A stretch of 30,072 nt of DNA from a virus. Positions 20,710-30,072 of the stretch are shown in pieces (position 1 is the stretch's first letter; the number at the start of each line of letters is the position of its first letter). The notes below the pieces were generated by a model, which was not told the DNA's origin, did no database searches, and saw nothing but the letters and a program-made list of their open reading frames with translations. Position numbers and translations under genes: made by a program. The stretch covers positions 1 through 30,072 of IMG/VR virus record IMGVR_UViG_3300010885_066418. One strand, given 5' to 3'.

Positions 20710-21132
20710 ATGTCTAGAGCACAATCGATTACTGCATATACGAAACAACCAGAGATATACTCTGATTTTCTGTCTAATCTCGATAAACATCCACTGTCGG
20801 GTGATATCGGTCGGGTGACAAATACAGAGAGCATTAAACAAAGCATAAAGAATCTGCTGATGACTAACTATGGCGAGCGATTCTTTAATCCAGGGATCGG
20901 CAGCAATGTCTATCGCACATTATTCCAGCCAATGGATAATTTTACCCTGCATGACATGAAGGATTACATCAAAGAAACACTGCAATTCCATGAGCCAAGA
21001 GTGAATTTGCTTGGAGTCAATGTTGCATTCAGTGAAAACAATAAAAATACAGTCACAGCGACGATCGTATTTTCACTGATAAATAGTAATAATGTAAACA
21101 CTCTCAACCTAATATTGCAAAGAGTCCGATAA
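20710..21132 (+). CDS. 25: gp25 baseplate wedge protein
   Basis: A 140-residue protein (T4 gp25 about 132) with GAGAG before the ATG. It has the GPW/gp25 family pattern: DIGRVTNTESIKQSIKNLLMTNYGERFFNPGIGSNVYRTLFQPMDNFTLHDMKDYIKETL, including the invariant GERF.NP.FG-type motif (here GERFFNPGIGSN), then EPRVNLLGVNV. gp25 is a wedge protein that joins the sheath start and gp6 and resembles lysozyme-related sheath-initiating proteins of other contractile systems. The stop lies directly before the gp6 ATG (TAAATG). Confidence 0.95.
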   Translation: MSRAQSITAYTKQPEIYSDFLSNLDKHPLSGDIGRVTNTESIKQSIKNLLMTNYGERFFNPGIGSNVYRTLFQPMDNFTLHDMKDYIKETLQFHEPRVNLLGVNVAFSENNKNTVTATIVFSLINSNNVNTLNLILQRVR

Positions 21133-23025
21133 ATGGCAGCTAATAGCTCACTGGAACTTACTTCTCTCGACTTTGATAGCACAAAAACCAGTTTAAAGAA
21201 CTTCCTCAAGGCACAGTCAGCGTTCAAAGACTATGACTTCGAGGGGTCGAATATTAATATACTGCTGGATGTATTGGCATACAATACTTTCCTTAACTCT
21301 TTTTATCTGAACATGGTAGCTTCGGAGTCATTTTTGGACTCTGCACAGCTAAGAGACAGCATCGTCAGCCATGCCAAGGAGCTGAATTACCTTCCACGTA
21401 GTAAGAAGTCATCGCGTATCACACTGGAGCCATTCGAAATATACTTGGATCCAACGGTAACTGAATTGTATATGCCGAAGGGTACAAGATTCAGCGGCAC
21501 GACTCAGGGTGTTTCACGTACATTTGTCACTGATGCAAACTATGTAAACAACACACCAATTTATGATAGCGAAAATGATCGTAATGTTTTCACTGTTTCC
21601 TATAGAGAGTATGATAATCTCGGCGGTAGCACTATCGTTAATCCATTTACTATCTACCAAGGCATCTACCAGACCGACACTTATGTTATTGACTATACGC
21701 TGGAGAACCAAAGATTTGTACTAACCGACCCTGCAGTTGATACTGACTCCATCACTGTTACTGTAAGCGAAAACTCAGGTGCAACTACCTATGACTATGT
21801 TTATACTGCAACTCTACTTGATATCAAAAGCACCGATACGAAGTTTTTCCTGCAGGCAGCTGATAATGGTAAGTATGAAGTGGTCTTTGGTGACGACATT
21901 ATCGGTCGCCGTCCACGCAATGGTGCAGTTGTTACTATCGAATACCGTGTCAGCGAAGGTGAGATGGGTAATGGTGTAACTGTATTCAACTTAGACACTG
22001 ATGTTGGTTTGACCTCTGGTGGTGTTTATAAGGGATCCAGCAAGCTGATGACTTCAGCTGAATATCCAGGTGGATCATATAACGGTGCAGACGCTGAGAG
22101 CATTGAGCAAATTCGTTTCAAAGCACCAAGATATTTCCAAACACAGGAAAGAGCTATCACCAGTACTGACTACGAGATCCTGTTGCGTAATGCATTCCCT
22201 GAGATCGAAGCTATTGCTGTATTTGGTGGTGAGACGCTGGAACCTCCACTGTATGGCAAGGTGTATGTTTCGGTTAAGCTGAAAGACGTCGAGGGTTTAC
22301 CCGATGCAAAGAAGCTGGAGTATGCTAGTTTCCTAGCTCCACGTTCACCATTATCCATTGATGCAGTATTCATTGAGCCAGAGAACCTTTATTACAACAT
22401 CACCAGTACGGTCAACTATAACATCAATATTACCAAAGACCGTCCTGATCAAATTCGTACTGCAGTTTACAACACCATTGTCAACTATGACACAGTCAAC
22501 CTACGTAATTTCAACGTGACTCTACGCAAATCCAAGCTGACATCGGCTATTGATACTGCCACAAAAAGTATTATCAGTAATGAAACTAATATTGAAATTT
22601 TCAAGAAAATCGTTCCATTCCTTAATGTCTCACAAAATATCATCATACGTTTTGGCGTTCCACTTTATGCACGTGGTCCTGAGCTAGGATTAATTCATCC
22701 TGAAAACGACACACATGCACTGACAAGCTCGTCTTTTGTAGTATCTAACCTTGGAATTGTATTACTAGAGGATGATGGTAATGGCAATGTTAGGTTAGTG
22801 CGTTCTGATGGGAATGGAAATCATATCAAGGTAAAAGATGCAGGGACAATTGACTATACTAATGGTATTATCAAGCTAGTTGACTTTAATGTTGAGAGCT
22901 ATAATGGAACGGAGCTTCGTATCTATGGTGTTCCTGAATATGATGATATCAGTATATCTGGCAATAATATTATGGAGCTTGGTACTGACGAAATTGTAAT
23001 CAACATTAAGACTGTGCGCGAATGA
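21133..23025 (+). CDS. 6: gp6 baseplate wedge protein (Baseplate J-like)
   Basis: A 630-residue protein, T4 gp6 being about 660. The N-terminus reads ELTSLDFDSTKTSLKNFLKAQSAFKDYDFEGSNINILLDVLAYNTFLNSFYLNMVASESFLDSAQLRDSIVSHAKELNYLPRSKKSS, the classical gp6 start. The middle has GNGVTVFNLDTDVG, the KAPRYFQTQERAITSTDYEILLRNAFPEIEAIAVFGGE core of the baseplate J family, and a C-terminal LAPRSPLSIDAVFIEPE. gp6 dimers form the inner ring of the baseplate that holds the wedges and gp25. It ends at an ATGA overlap with gp7. Codons are richer in C-ending and CGN choices than the block before the spacer. Confidence 0.96.
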   Translation: MAANSSLELTSLDFDSTKTSLKNFLKAQSAFKDYDFEGSNINILLDVLAYNTFLNSFYLNMVASESFLDSAQLRDSIVSHAKELNYLPRSKKSSRITLEPFEIYLDPTVTELYMPKGTRFSGTTQGVSRTFVTDANYVNNTPIYDSENDRNVFTVSYREYDNLGGSTIVNPFTIYQGIYQTDTYVIDYTLENQRFVLTDPAVDTDSITVTVSENSGATTYDYVYTATLLDIKSTDTKFFLQAADNGKYEVVFGDDIIGRRPRNGAVVTIEYRVSEGEMGNGVTVFNLDTDVGLTSGGVYKGSSKLMTSAEYPGGSYNGADAESIEQIRFKAPRYFQTQERAITSTDYEILLRNAFPEIEAIAVFGGETLEPPLYGKVYVSVKLKDVEGLPDAKKLEYASFLAPRSPLSIDAVFIEPENLYYNITSTVNYNINITKDRPDQIRTAVYNTIVNYDTVNLRNFNVTLRKSKLTSAIDTATKSIISNETNIEIFKKIVPFLNVSQNIIIRFGVPLYARGPELGLIHPENDTHALTSSSFVVSNLGIVLLEDDGNGNVRLVRSDGNGNHIKVKDAGTIDYTNGIIKLVDFNVESYNGTELRIYGVPEYDDISISGNNIMELGTDEIVINIKTVRE

Positions 23026-25985
23026 TAAACACCGAAAAGACAATATCGAATCTTATTGAAACACATTTCCCGATGTTTATTCAGGAGGAAGGACCAGTAT
23101 TCGTCGAGTTTGCCAAGAGCTATTACAAGTGGATGGAAGAAAGTAGTGGTGCAGTATATGAGGCACGTCGACTTGGTGAGTACCGTGATATTGACAGCAC
23201 CGTAGACTCATTTTTAATTTATTTCAAGGAAAAGTATTTAAAGAACGTACAGTTCGATACAGCAGCTTCCACGAAGAAGATGGTGAAGCATAGCTTGGAC
23301 TTATATCGTTCCAAGGGTAGTGCACGTGCCATTGACCTTTTGTTCAAGGTAGTTTTTAATACTCCTGCAGAAATTTACACTCCAGGTGATGACCTATTCA
23401 AGCTTTCTAGTGGCGACTGGTATGAAAAGGTATACCTCGAGATAACACCATCACCTTCGAACATCTTTTTCGTAGGCAAGCAGATCATTGGTTTACAAAC
23501 AGGTACAACTGCATTCGTTGAGAAGCTGACACGCAAAAAGGTGAAGAACGTCTATATCGAAGTTTTCACTATATCCAACCTCAAGCATAACAGCCATTTC
23601 ATCACTGGCGAAACAATTAAAACAGCATCACAAAGCTCAGTAGTCAATAATCCACGTATACTTGGTAGCCTGACAAGCGTCACTGTATTGACAGGTAGTA
23701 ACAGCTTTGCTGCAGGTGACGTAGTAGAGCTGCGTAGCAATTATGGCGTTGGTGCCATGGGTTTGGTGACTGCAGTATCCGAAGTCACTGGTAAGGTTGA
23801 CTTTCTACTAGTAGACGGTGGATTTGGTTACACTGTAGGTGCCAATGTCGTTATTTCTGAGAAAGTATTAAAGGTTAGTAACGTACAGGTAAATAGTGCC
23901 TATAGCAATACGTCATATTTCGGCGAGTTTGATTATGTCACTGCGCCACAGGGTCAAATCAGCTATATTGATGCAACAGATGCATTCACCGTAGGCGCGA
24001 ATTTATATACCTATAATATTGGTGGTAGTCAAAAAGGCAAGGCTATTATTCAGGACGTAGTTGGAAACACAGCTAGTGGAAATCTTTATTTTACCGTTAT
24101 CAGTGGAGACATGGACTCCACTGCATATTATACCGAAGCCAATGCAATCAGTGCCGATGTTGGTATTGTACCCTATATTGATCAAACAGCGTCCGCCACT
24201 ATAGTAGGAGCTAGTGATAATGTTTTTATTGACTATGAAAATTCACCAAAGTTCAACGTAGGCGAAACCGTAGTACAGTATGACAGTGTAGGACTAGTTG
24301 CTGCACAAGGTATAGTAGCTGCTGTCAATGCACTAGGTACTACTGGTACACTAAGACTCAATAGCGTTACGGGTCTTTTCCTCTCTGGTGTTACACTGTA
24401 TGGACTCGACACACTTAATCAGGCAGATGTTGTCAATATAACAATTGAGCTTGGTGTGGTCCTTTCAACACCATACACAACTATAGCTATTGCTGATACA
24501 ACAGCTGGTGCGAATATAGAGCTTACCACTACAGTCGGTATTGCTCCAGGAGCTGCAGTTAGCGTAGTCAATAATTCATTCACTCTTGCCAATACTAGTA
24601 GTATTGGTGCAAACGTAACCGTATCAAACACCAATCATATCATCGTCGGTTCACCAATATACATCGTTACGGCAAATGCAGGTCAGCTAGTTGCAAATAC
24701 AACAGTTACTTCTATCGAGAGCGGTACAATTATCGGTCTTTCTGATGCACCTACTGTTGCCCTTGCCAATGCAACAATTCGTGTTTGGCCAAGTCTTGGT
24801 GCATTACAAAGCAACACTACTGTTTCAGGCATTATCGATAGCAATGAGTTAATACTAGACCTCGAGCCAACTATTGCCCTTTCTAATGCATCACTCTCTT
24901 TTGCCCCTGCTAAATTTCAGTTCTATAGCAATACAGGTAATTACATCCATTCCATATCATATGATGGTAACAACTATAGTAATGGTACAGTTGCTAGTAT
25001 TTCCAAGGGGTATTTGGCTAGTTTCCAAATTGCTGATTCTTTATCCTATCCCGAAACAATTGAAATAAATACCGACGTTGTTCTTGATTATCTCACTGTC
25101 CCACTTGATTCCTTTGACTTTGGTATCAGTGCAACTGTTATTGCCAATACTACAAATAATAACAAGCTAGGTAACATATTAAACTATGATGAAATTACAA
25201 TTGGTGGTGTGACTAGCCTTGTTGCCGTAGATCAGGGGTATGAGTATAATATTCCTCCAGTTGTACGTATCAAAGAGCCACTCATCGCAGCATCGAATAA
25301 AAAAGACATCGTAATTCAGTTTAATAACGCCACAGCTACTTTCTTTGCTGGTGAAATCGTTATACAGGATACTGGTGCCAAAGGTATGGTCAAGGCATCG
25401 AATTCCAGTGCACTGGAAGTTCGCCTATTAAATTATGAGAATAAGTTCGACCCATACTATACCAATAATGAGATACTGGGTACAACCTCTGGAGCTATTG
25501 CAATTATTAATAATACCTATGTTCAGTATCAAACTAAAGCCATGGGTCTCAACTCCGTTATAAACACCAATGTCGTTTCTGCCTTTGGCTCAGTCAATAA
25601 CATACAAGTCATTGACTCTGGATATGGGTATCGCCATAAAGAATTTGGTTCTTTTATATCCACTGATGGTCTCAGAGAAGGTACTGTGGTAATGAACCTC
25701 GGAACACGTAATGAAACTGCAGTTGAAAAGCATGGTCAGGAAGGTAAAGCGCAAGGCTATTATAGAACAAACAATGGCTTCCCCTCTAATAATAAAAAGC
25801 TCCATGATGGCTACTATTATCAGGAGTTCTCCTATGAAATTCGTTCTTCTGTAACATTAGATAAATATGAGGCGATGCTCAAACAACTTCTTCATATTGC
25901 AGGAACTAAATATTTTGCATCTACTGTGAGAAGCTCTATACTTCCTGTGCCAACAAATATATTCTCAACCGTTGAGATAACTTAG
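23022..25985 (+). CDS. 7: gp7-like baseplate wedge protein
   Basis: A 987-residue protein (T4 gp7 about 1032). The N-terminus (TISNLIETHFPMFIQEEGPVFVEFAKSYYKWMEES ... LGEYRDIDSTVDSFLIYFKEKYLKNV) and the following helix KHSLDLYRSKGSARAIDLLFKVVFN are the typical gp7 start in marine T4-like phages. The long middle is beta-rich with Asn/Thr/Val/Ile repeats (about 475-640) and GxGY motifs (VDGGFGYTVGANVVI, VDQGYEYNIPPVVRI, VIDSGYGY). The C-terminus LDKYEAMLKQLLHIAGTKYFAS closes it. gp7 links gp10, gp8 and gp6 in the wedge. The ATG overlaps the gp6 stop. The T4 identity rests on order and N-terminus, not the middle. Confidence 0.82.
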   Translation: MINTEKTISNLIETHFPMFIQEEGPVFVEFAKSYYKWMEESSGAVYEARRLGEYRDIDSTVDSFLIYFKEKYLKNVQFDTAASTKKMVKHSLDLYRSKGSARAIDLLFKVVFNTPAEIYTPGDDLFKLSSGDWYEKVYLEITPSPSNIFFVGKQIIGLQTGTTAFVEKLTRKKVKNVYIEVFTISNLKHNSHFITGETIKTASQSSVVNNPRILGSLTSVTVLTGSNSFAAGDVVELRSNYGVGAMGLVTAVSEVTGKVDFLLVDGGFGYTVGANVVISEKVLKVSNVQVNSAYSNTSYFGEFDYVTAPQGQISYIDATDAFTVGANLYTYNIGGSQKGKAIIQDVVGNTASGNLYFTVISGDMDSTAYYTEANAISADVGIVPYIDQTASATIVGASDNVFIDYENSPKFNVGETVVQYDSVGLVAAQGIVAAVNALGTTGTLRLNSVTGLFLSGVTLYGLDTLNQADVVNITIELGVVLSTPYTTIAIADTTAGANIELTTTVGIAPGAAVSVVNNSFTLANTSSIGANVTVSNTNHIIVGSPIYIVTANAGQLVANTTVTSIESGTIIGLSDAPTVALANATIRVWPSLGALQSNTTVSGIIDSNELILDLEPTIALSNASLSFAPAKFQFYSNTGNYIHSISYDGNNYSNGTVASISKGYLASFQIADSLSYPETIEINTDVVLDYLTVPLDSFDFGISATVIANTTNNNKLGNILNYDEITIGGVTSLVAVDQGYEYNIPPVVRIKEPLIAASNKKDIVIQFNNATATFFAGEIVIQDTGAKGMVKASNSSALEVRLLNYENKFDPYYTNNEILGTTSGAIAIINNTYVQYQTKAMGLNSVINTNVVSAFGSVNNIQVIDSGYGYRHKEFGSFISTDGLREGTVVMNLGTRNETAVEKHGQEGKAQGYYRTNNGFPSNNKKLHDGYYYQEFSYEIRSSVTLDKYEAMLKQLLHIAGTKYFASTVRSSILPVPTNIFSTVEIT

Positions 25986-25993
25986 GACAATAA

Positions 25994-28018
25994 ATGACCG
26001 AGTCTTTGATTCCCAATTACTATCGTTTTACCAGTGCACAGAATTTTGTCAATACATTCTCCTTTGCTGGATCGAATGCTGACTCTGATTACTACTATGT
26101 TTTTGCTGGTAATCACTTAGACTACGTTGATAGTACAATCACAAAAATCTATGATGATGTCTATGGCACAACTAATGACGTCTATAGAAATATGATATTT
26201 GGTAAAATGGTCACTAACACCGATGTGTCACTTATGATCAAACGTATCATATGGCAGTCTGGTGTTGTCTATGCAATGTATGATGATAAAGACACAACAC
26301 TGTCCTCCAAGGACTTTTTTATATGTGCAAAAGAAGGTACATATTACCATGTCTATAAGTGTCTTAGTAATAATAGTGGTGTTGCATCAACCGTAAAACC
26401 ATCATTTTCAGAGATCGGTACCGATGGGTTACAGTTTAGTCCTACTGATGGCTATACATGGAAATACATGTATACCGTAGAAGAAACTACCTTCGATAAG
26501 TTTTCAACAACAAATTTCATTCCCTTTGTTGCCAATACAGCTGTAAGTAGCAATGCTATTGCTGGTTCAATTGACTCCATCAAAATTACTGCTATCGGTA
26601 ATGGCTATGATAACTATATTGCCAATGGATCGTTCTCAACAGCAGACGTTGGTATTTTTTCAAATTCCTATTACTATGGTATCAGCGTTGCAGGTGCTAA
26701 TCCACAAAACGACTTCTATAAGGGTTGCATTTTAACAATCACCGCAGGAACAGGCTCTGGACAGTATAGAACAATTATGTCATATACTGGTGGTGAAGAA
26801 TCAACTGCTCGTTACGTTCAGTTGGATAATTCGTTCTCGACCCAGCCCGATAATAGCTCGAAATATTCTATCTACCCAAGAGTGTACATTACTGGCGATC
26901 AAACCGAAACCGCCAATGCAATTGCATGGGCATATATTAATGCATCGGGTAATAGTATTTCTCGTGTTGAAATACTCGATGCAGGTGCAGGTTATAAAAT
27001 TGCCACTGCAAATGTCTATGCCTCTGAGTATGTTCCTGTCCAATCAGTTGCAACAGTAAGACCAATTCTTCCTCCAACTGGTGGTCATGGGTTTGATCAG
27101 GGTAACGAACTCTATTGTTCCACTGTTACTGTGAGCACAAAATTTATTGGTACCGAAGGTAATACTGTACCATCAACTAATCAGTTCAGACAGATTGGCT
27201 TGATGCTTAATCCAAAATTTTCAAGTGCCACTATTAACTATGATACACAAAGAGGTGCATTCTCTCTTGGTGAAACAGTTTATAACTTCTATCCAAAACG
27301 TGTTCAGAATCATGTGAATATCGATAGTGGAAATACAACTGCCAATGCAGAGTATGGTGGCATTTTTACTTCTGTACTAAATACAAATGCCATGGTTTAT
27401 ATTACTGATGGTACAAACGACTCTTTATTTACTGTAAATAGTGTTACAAATGCCGATGAAGTTGTTTTCAATGAACAAAGCTTGGTCACTTATGCAAATG
27501 CAACGATGTATCTTCTTGATACGCAGGCATATGGTACTTTATCTGAAAAATCCAGTGGTACAATTACATTAGAAACTATAACTGGTCATATCAAAGACGA
27601 TGCTATTACTGTTGGCTTTAGTTCTGGTGGATATGCAACTGATATTACTTCTATTGTTCGAAATGGTGAAACTAAACAATTCGATACATTCGTTCAAACA
27701 TATAGATATATTGCTACAGTAACTTCTGGCGTTTTCGAAAATAATGAGTTAGTTGAGCAAACACCATCAAGTGCATATCTTCATTCCGTTCAAACTGTTG
27801 ATGGGCAAACTAACTTTTTCGTCACAAACCAAGATGGTATTTTTAATACTTCTGATACAATTGTTGGTAATACTTCAGGAGCTATTGCTTCTCTAACGAC
27901 TAAATATTTACCAGAGTTAGTATTTGGTTCTGGTAGAATTCTTTATTTGGAAAATATAGAGCCAATAACAAGAACTGTTTCACAAACTGAAACATTCAAG
28001 CTTGTTTTTGAATTTTAA
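25994..28018 (+). CDS. 8: gp8-like baseplate wedge protein, long form
   Basis: A 674-residue protein, twice T4 gp8 (about 334), with TAGGA six bases before the ATG. The N-terminal third matches gp8: YVFAGNHLDYVDS, YRNMIFGKMVTNTDVSLMIKRIIWQSGVVYAMYDD, KDFFICAKEGTYYHVYKCLSNNSGVASTVKPSFSE and SPTDGYTWKYMYTV. The C-terminal two thirds are beta-rich: GNGYDNYIANGSF, RPILPPTGGHGFDQGNELYC, GAGYKIATANVYASE, and a QTETFKLVFEF end. This added part may be a domain for outer wedge or fibre contacts. gp8 lies between gp7 and the upper wedge in T4. Confidence 0.88.
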   Translation: MTESLIPNYYRFTSAQNFVNTFSFAGSNADSDYYYVFAGNHLDYVDSTITKIYDDVYGTTNDVYRNMIFGKMVTNTDVSLMIKRIIWQSGVVYAMYDDKDTTLSSKDFFICAKEGTYYHVYKCLSNNSGVASTVKPSFSEIGTDGLQFSPTDGYTWKYMYTVEETTFDKFSTTNFIPFVANTAVSSNAIAGSIDSIKITAIGNGYDNYIANGSFSTADVGIFSNSYYYGISVAGANPQNDFYKGCILTITAGTGSGQYRTIMSYTGGEESTARYVQLDNSFSTQPDNSSKYSIYPRVYITGDQTETANAIAWAYINASGNSISRVEILDAGAGYKIATANVYASEYVPVQSVATVRPILPPTGGHGFDQGNELYCSTVTVSTKFIGTEGNTVPSTNQFRQIGLMLNPKFSSATINYDTQRGAFSLGETVYNFYPKRVQNHVNIDSGNTTANAEYGGIFTSVLNTNAMVYITDGTNDSLFTVNSVTNADEVVFNEQSLVTYANATMYLLDTQAYGTLSEKSSGTITLETITGHIKDDAITVGFSSGGYATDITSIVRNGETKQFDTFVQTYRYIATVTSGVFENNELVEQTPSSAYLHSVQTVDGQTNFFVTNQDGIFNTSDTIVGNTSGAIASLTTKYLPELVFGSGRILYLENIEPITRTVSQTETFKLVFEF

Positions 28019-28035
28019 AAAAGGTTTCAATACAA

Positions 28036-30072
28036 ATGGCATTACAAACTAATCTTAGTGTCTCTCCATATTTTGATGATTTCAATGAAAATAAGAGCTT
28101 TTATAGAGTTCTATTCAAACCAGGAGTTTCAGTACAGGTTCGTGAGTTAAATCAGCTCCAAGCAATTTTTCAAAATCAAATTGAAAAATTTGGTTCAAAC
28201 ATTTTTAAAAATGGTAGCATTGTTTCTGGTGTAAACTTTACATTCGATCCTAGTTATTTCTATGTACGTATTTCTGATCAGGATATTAACGGATATCCTG
28301 CCACACCTTCTTCATATATTGGTTATGATGTTGTTTCTGAATCTTCTGGTTTGAAGGGAACAATTTTAGAGTCAATTTCTGGATCCGAAGCTTCCACAAC
28401 TGGTGATACGAATACTCTTTATTTGAAACTCAATAATAGTGGCTATGATGGTTCAACAACCAGCTTCAGTCAGGGCGAAACTCTTACCATCAGAAGCAAA
28501 GTAAATTCACTCTTTTCCGTTTCTGTGAATAATGGCGGTCTTGGTTTTAATAACAATGACACTGTTGTGTTCACATCAGCTATCCGAGTTAGAAATCCTA
28601 ATGGTCTCAGAAAAACTGATTCAGGCTATACAAATGCTTGGAAATCTAATTTCACAGTTAGTGACACTATCACTCAGCCCGATACAGGTAGTCAGGCAAC
28701 AATTTATGAAATTTTACCAAACTACTTCTCTGGCGATACTGATTGGGATGATATTATCCTTCGTATCAAACCACTTAATAGCGATTTAACAAATCTCGGT
28801 TTAATTACAACACCATGGAAGTTTGATAACAGCTATACAGATTCTTATAGTGTAGTTCATAATAATATCACTAATGGTGCTTCGGGAGCTGCACGTGTTG
28901 TTAGCACAGTTGGTAAAAATGCCGCTGGTCAAGTTATTACCGATGCTATCGGTTTTGTTAATGGCATTTCAGTTACAAGTGGTGGTGCTGGTTATAGCAT
29001 TGTTCCCCATGTCACAATTAAGCCAAAAACGAATGCAGCTGCTTCTATCAATGATTTGAATCTTACTGCTTACAACTATGTAACTAAGATTAAAACTCCT
29101 TATGGGTTTACAGCTTCTGGTTATGGTTATTCTATGGCTGTTACACAAGGTTATATCTATCAGAAAGGATATTTCCTTAAAGTTCAACCCCAAAGCGTTG
29201 TTGTAACAAAATATACTAACATTCCTGATCAGGTTTCTGTTGTATTCGATACAAGCGAAACTATCGTAAACAGCAATGAAGACTCTTCACTATTAGATAA
29301 TGTTCAGGGAACTTCTAATGCGAAAGCTCCTGGTGCTGATAGACTTAAACTGTTACCATACCTCACTGTTGTATCAACTTCCGAGGCGAATGCATCTGAT
29401 TCGTTCTATAGCCTTGTTGATTTCAGTGAAGGTAAGCCATATAAGCAAAATGTTTATACTGCATATAACGAAATTAATAAAGAAATCGCTCGTCGTACTT
29501 CCGATGAAGCTGGTGACTATGTATTAGACGAATTTTTAGTAACAACTAAATCTGTTCTTCCTGTATTTGCAAATACAAATTCGCCAGAAGCTAGTTTACT
29601 TACAGTTGTTGTAGATCCAGGTAAAGCTTATATCAGTGGATATCGCGTAGAAACAATCGACAACTATAATACGAATATTAATGCTGGTATCGATACCGCT
29701 TCAACCAATAATTCTATTGTAAGTTTGAATTATGGAAATTATCTTAATATTAATGAATTTGGTGGTAATTTCCCATTTATGTCTGGCGAAAAAATTTACT
29801 TTTACGATGAGCCAAGACAGTATATCACAAAATATGCAACGGTAGCTACTACATTAAACGTAACACCAAATACAACTGGCGTAACTGCTGGTTCTGATAG
29901 TATTTTAATTGCTTCTGCCAATACGTATTTAAATGTAAATGATAAAATTTACTATTCAGTTCCAGCTGGCGAAACTCAAATAGCTGGATTAACAGGAAAT
30001 TCTTATTATTACATTATTGCTTCTAATACTTCTGCAATTAAAGTTTCAGAAACTATTGGTGGGACTGTTGTC
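28036..30072 (+). CDS. DUF4815 virion structural protein, 5' part
   Basis: An ATG at 28036, preceded by AAAAAAGG (28016-28023), opens a frame that runs to the right edge without a stop (679 residues visible). The start MALQTNLSVSPYFDDFNENKSFYRVLFKPGVSVQVRELNQLQAIFQNQIEKFGSNIFKNGSIVSG is the hallmark of the DUF4815 family of T4-like phages, large beta-rich proteins encoded after gp8 and thought to be baseplate or fibre components. Later: GLGFNNNDTVVF, ISVTSGGAGYSIVPHVTIKPK, YIYQKGYFLKVQPQSVVVTKY, SLVDFSEGKPY, EASLLTVVVDPGKAYISGYRVE. In T4 this place is held by gp9-gp10, so it may be their functional counterpart. Confidence 0.88.
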   Translation, partial: MALQTNLSVSPYFDDFNENKSFYRVLFKPGVSVQVRELNQLQAIFQNQIEKFGSNIFKNGSIVSGVNFTFDPSYFYVRISDQDINGYPATPSSYIGYDVVSESSGLKGTILESISGSEASTTGDTNTLYLKLNNSGYDGSTTSFSQGETLTIRSKVNSLFSVSVNNGGLGFNNNDTVVFTSAIRVRNPNGLRKTDSGYTNAWKSNFTVSDTITQPDTGSQATIYEILPNYFSGDTDWDDIILRIKPLNSDLTNLGLITTPWKFDNSYTDSYSVVHNNITNGASGAARVVSTVGKNAAGQVITDAIGFVNGISVTSGGAGYSIVPHVTIKPKTNAAASINDLNLTAYNYVTKIKTPYGFTASGYGYSMAVTQGYIYQKGYFLKVQPQSVVVTKYTNIPDQVSVVFDTSETIVNSNEDSSLLDNVQGTSNAKAPGADRLKLLPYLTVVSTSEANASDSFYSLVDFSEGKPYKQNVYTAYNEINKEIARRTSDEAGDYVLDEFLVTTKSVLPVFANTNSPEASLLTVVVDPGKAYISGYRVETIDNYNTNINAGIDTASTNNSIVSLNYGNYLNINEFGGNFPFMSGEKIYFYDEPRQYITKYATVATTLNVTPNTTGVTAGSDSILIASANTYLNVNDKIYYSVPAGETQIAGLTGNSYYYIIASNTSAIKVSETIGGTVV

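Noticed and set aside
1-30072. CRISPR arrays, insertion sequences, integrase or attachment sites.
   Set aside because: No regularly spaced repeats, no transposase or integrase motifs and no tRNA-associated direct repeat were seen; a lytic T4-like phage is expected to lack them.

Overview
The window is a contiguous piece of a T4-like myovirus genome (tailed dsDNA phage, contractile tail). Recognisable T4 homologues include RNase H, gp33, gp59, gp32, gp4, gp26, gp48, gp53, a gp27-like hub, gp5, a PAAR spike tip (gp5.4-like), gp25, gp6, gp7 and gp8. Several genes are of the marine/environmental T4-like type rather than the enterobacterial type: a PhoH-like ATPase, a RecB/Cas4-type nuclease, a DUF932/TIGR03299 protein, a gp32 without the zinc cysteines, and a DUF4815 structural protein. 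The sequence is AT-rich. A GTA-type three-TM holin hints at an alphaproteobacterial host, but the host cannot be fixed from this window.

Region 1 (1-8.9 kb, + strand) holds replication and early/middle genes. In order: 3' end of RNase H, three small conserved genes, PhoH, a PD-(D/E)XK nuclease, a SWIM zinc-finger ORF with a probable nested second gene, the DUF932 protein, an unrecognised 380-aa protein, a small Cys-rich protein, tRNA-Arg(TCT), a two-TM protein, gp33 (late-transcription co-activator), a small HExxH metallopeptidase-like protein, gp59 (helicase loader) and gp32 (ssDNA-binding protein). Host-type sigma70-like promoters (TTGAC[AT]-N16/17-TATAAT-like) precede the SWIM ORF, the DUF932 gene, the 6011 gene and gp32. 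The gp32 transcript would begin at a possible pseudoknot and ends at a strong TTCG hairpin terminator.

Region 2 (8.9-14.83 kb, - strand) is a compact late operon read leftwards: gp4, a gp2-like protein, a gp19/gp54-like tube protein, gp26 with an apparent -1 frameshift extension, a holin, and a 938-aa protein carrying a GH73 glucosaminidase and an M15 peptidase. It converges on gp32 at the terminator.

Region 3 (14.88 kb to the end, + strand) is the baseplate operon: gp48, gp53, gp27-like hub, gp5 OB-fold hub (no lysozyme), separate gp5 beta-helix spike, a small unknown, PAAR tip, then after an AT-rich 120-bp spacer gp25, gp6, gp7, gp8 and a DUF4815 structural protein cut by the window edge. 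Nearly all genes overlap by ATGA or TAATG, indicating translational coupling. The two late operons diverge from a roughly 50-bp region at 14.83-14.88 kb.

The best leads are the T_TTT_TTT slip site fusing gp26 to a 59-aa chaperone-like tail, a T2/T4-type pseudoknot at the 5' end of gp32 mRNA, the SWIM ORF of foreign composition with an internal promoter and ribosome binding site, and the redistribution of T4 gp5 functions over several genes.
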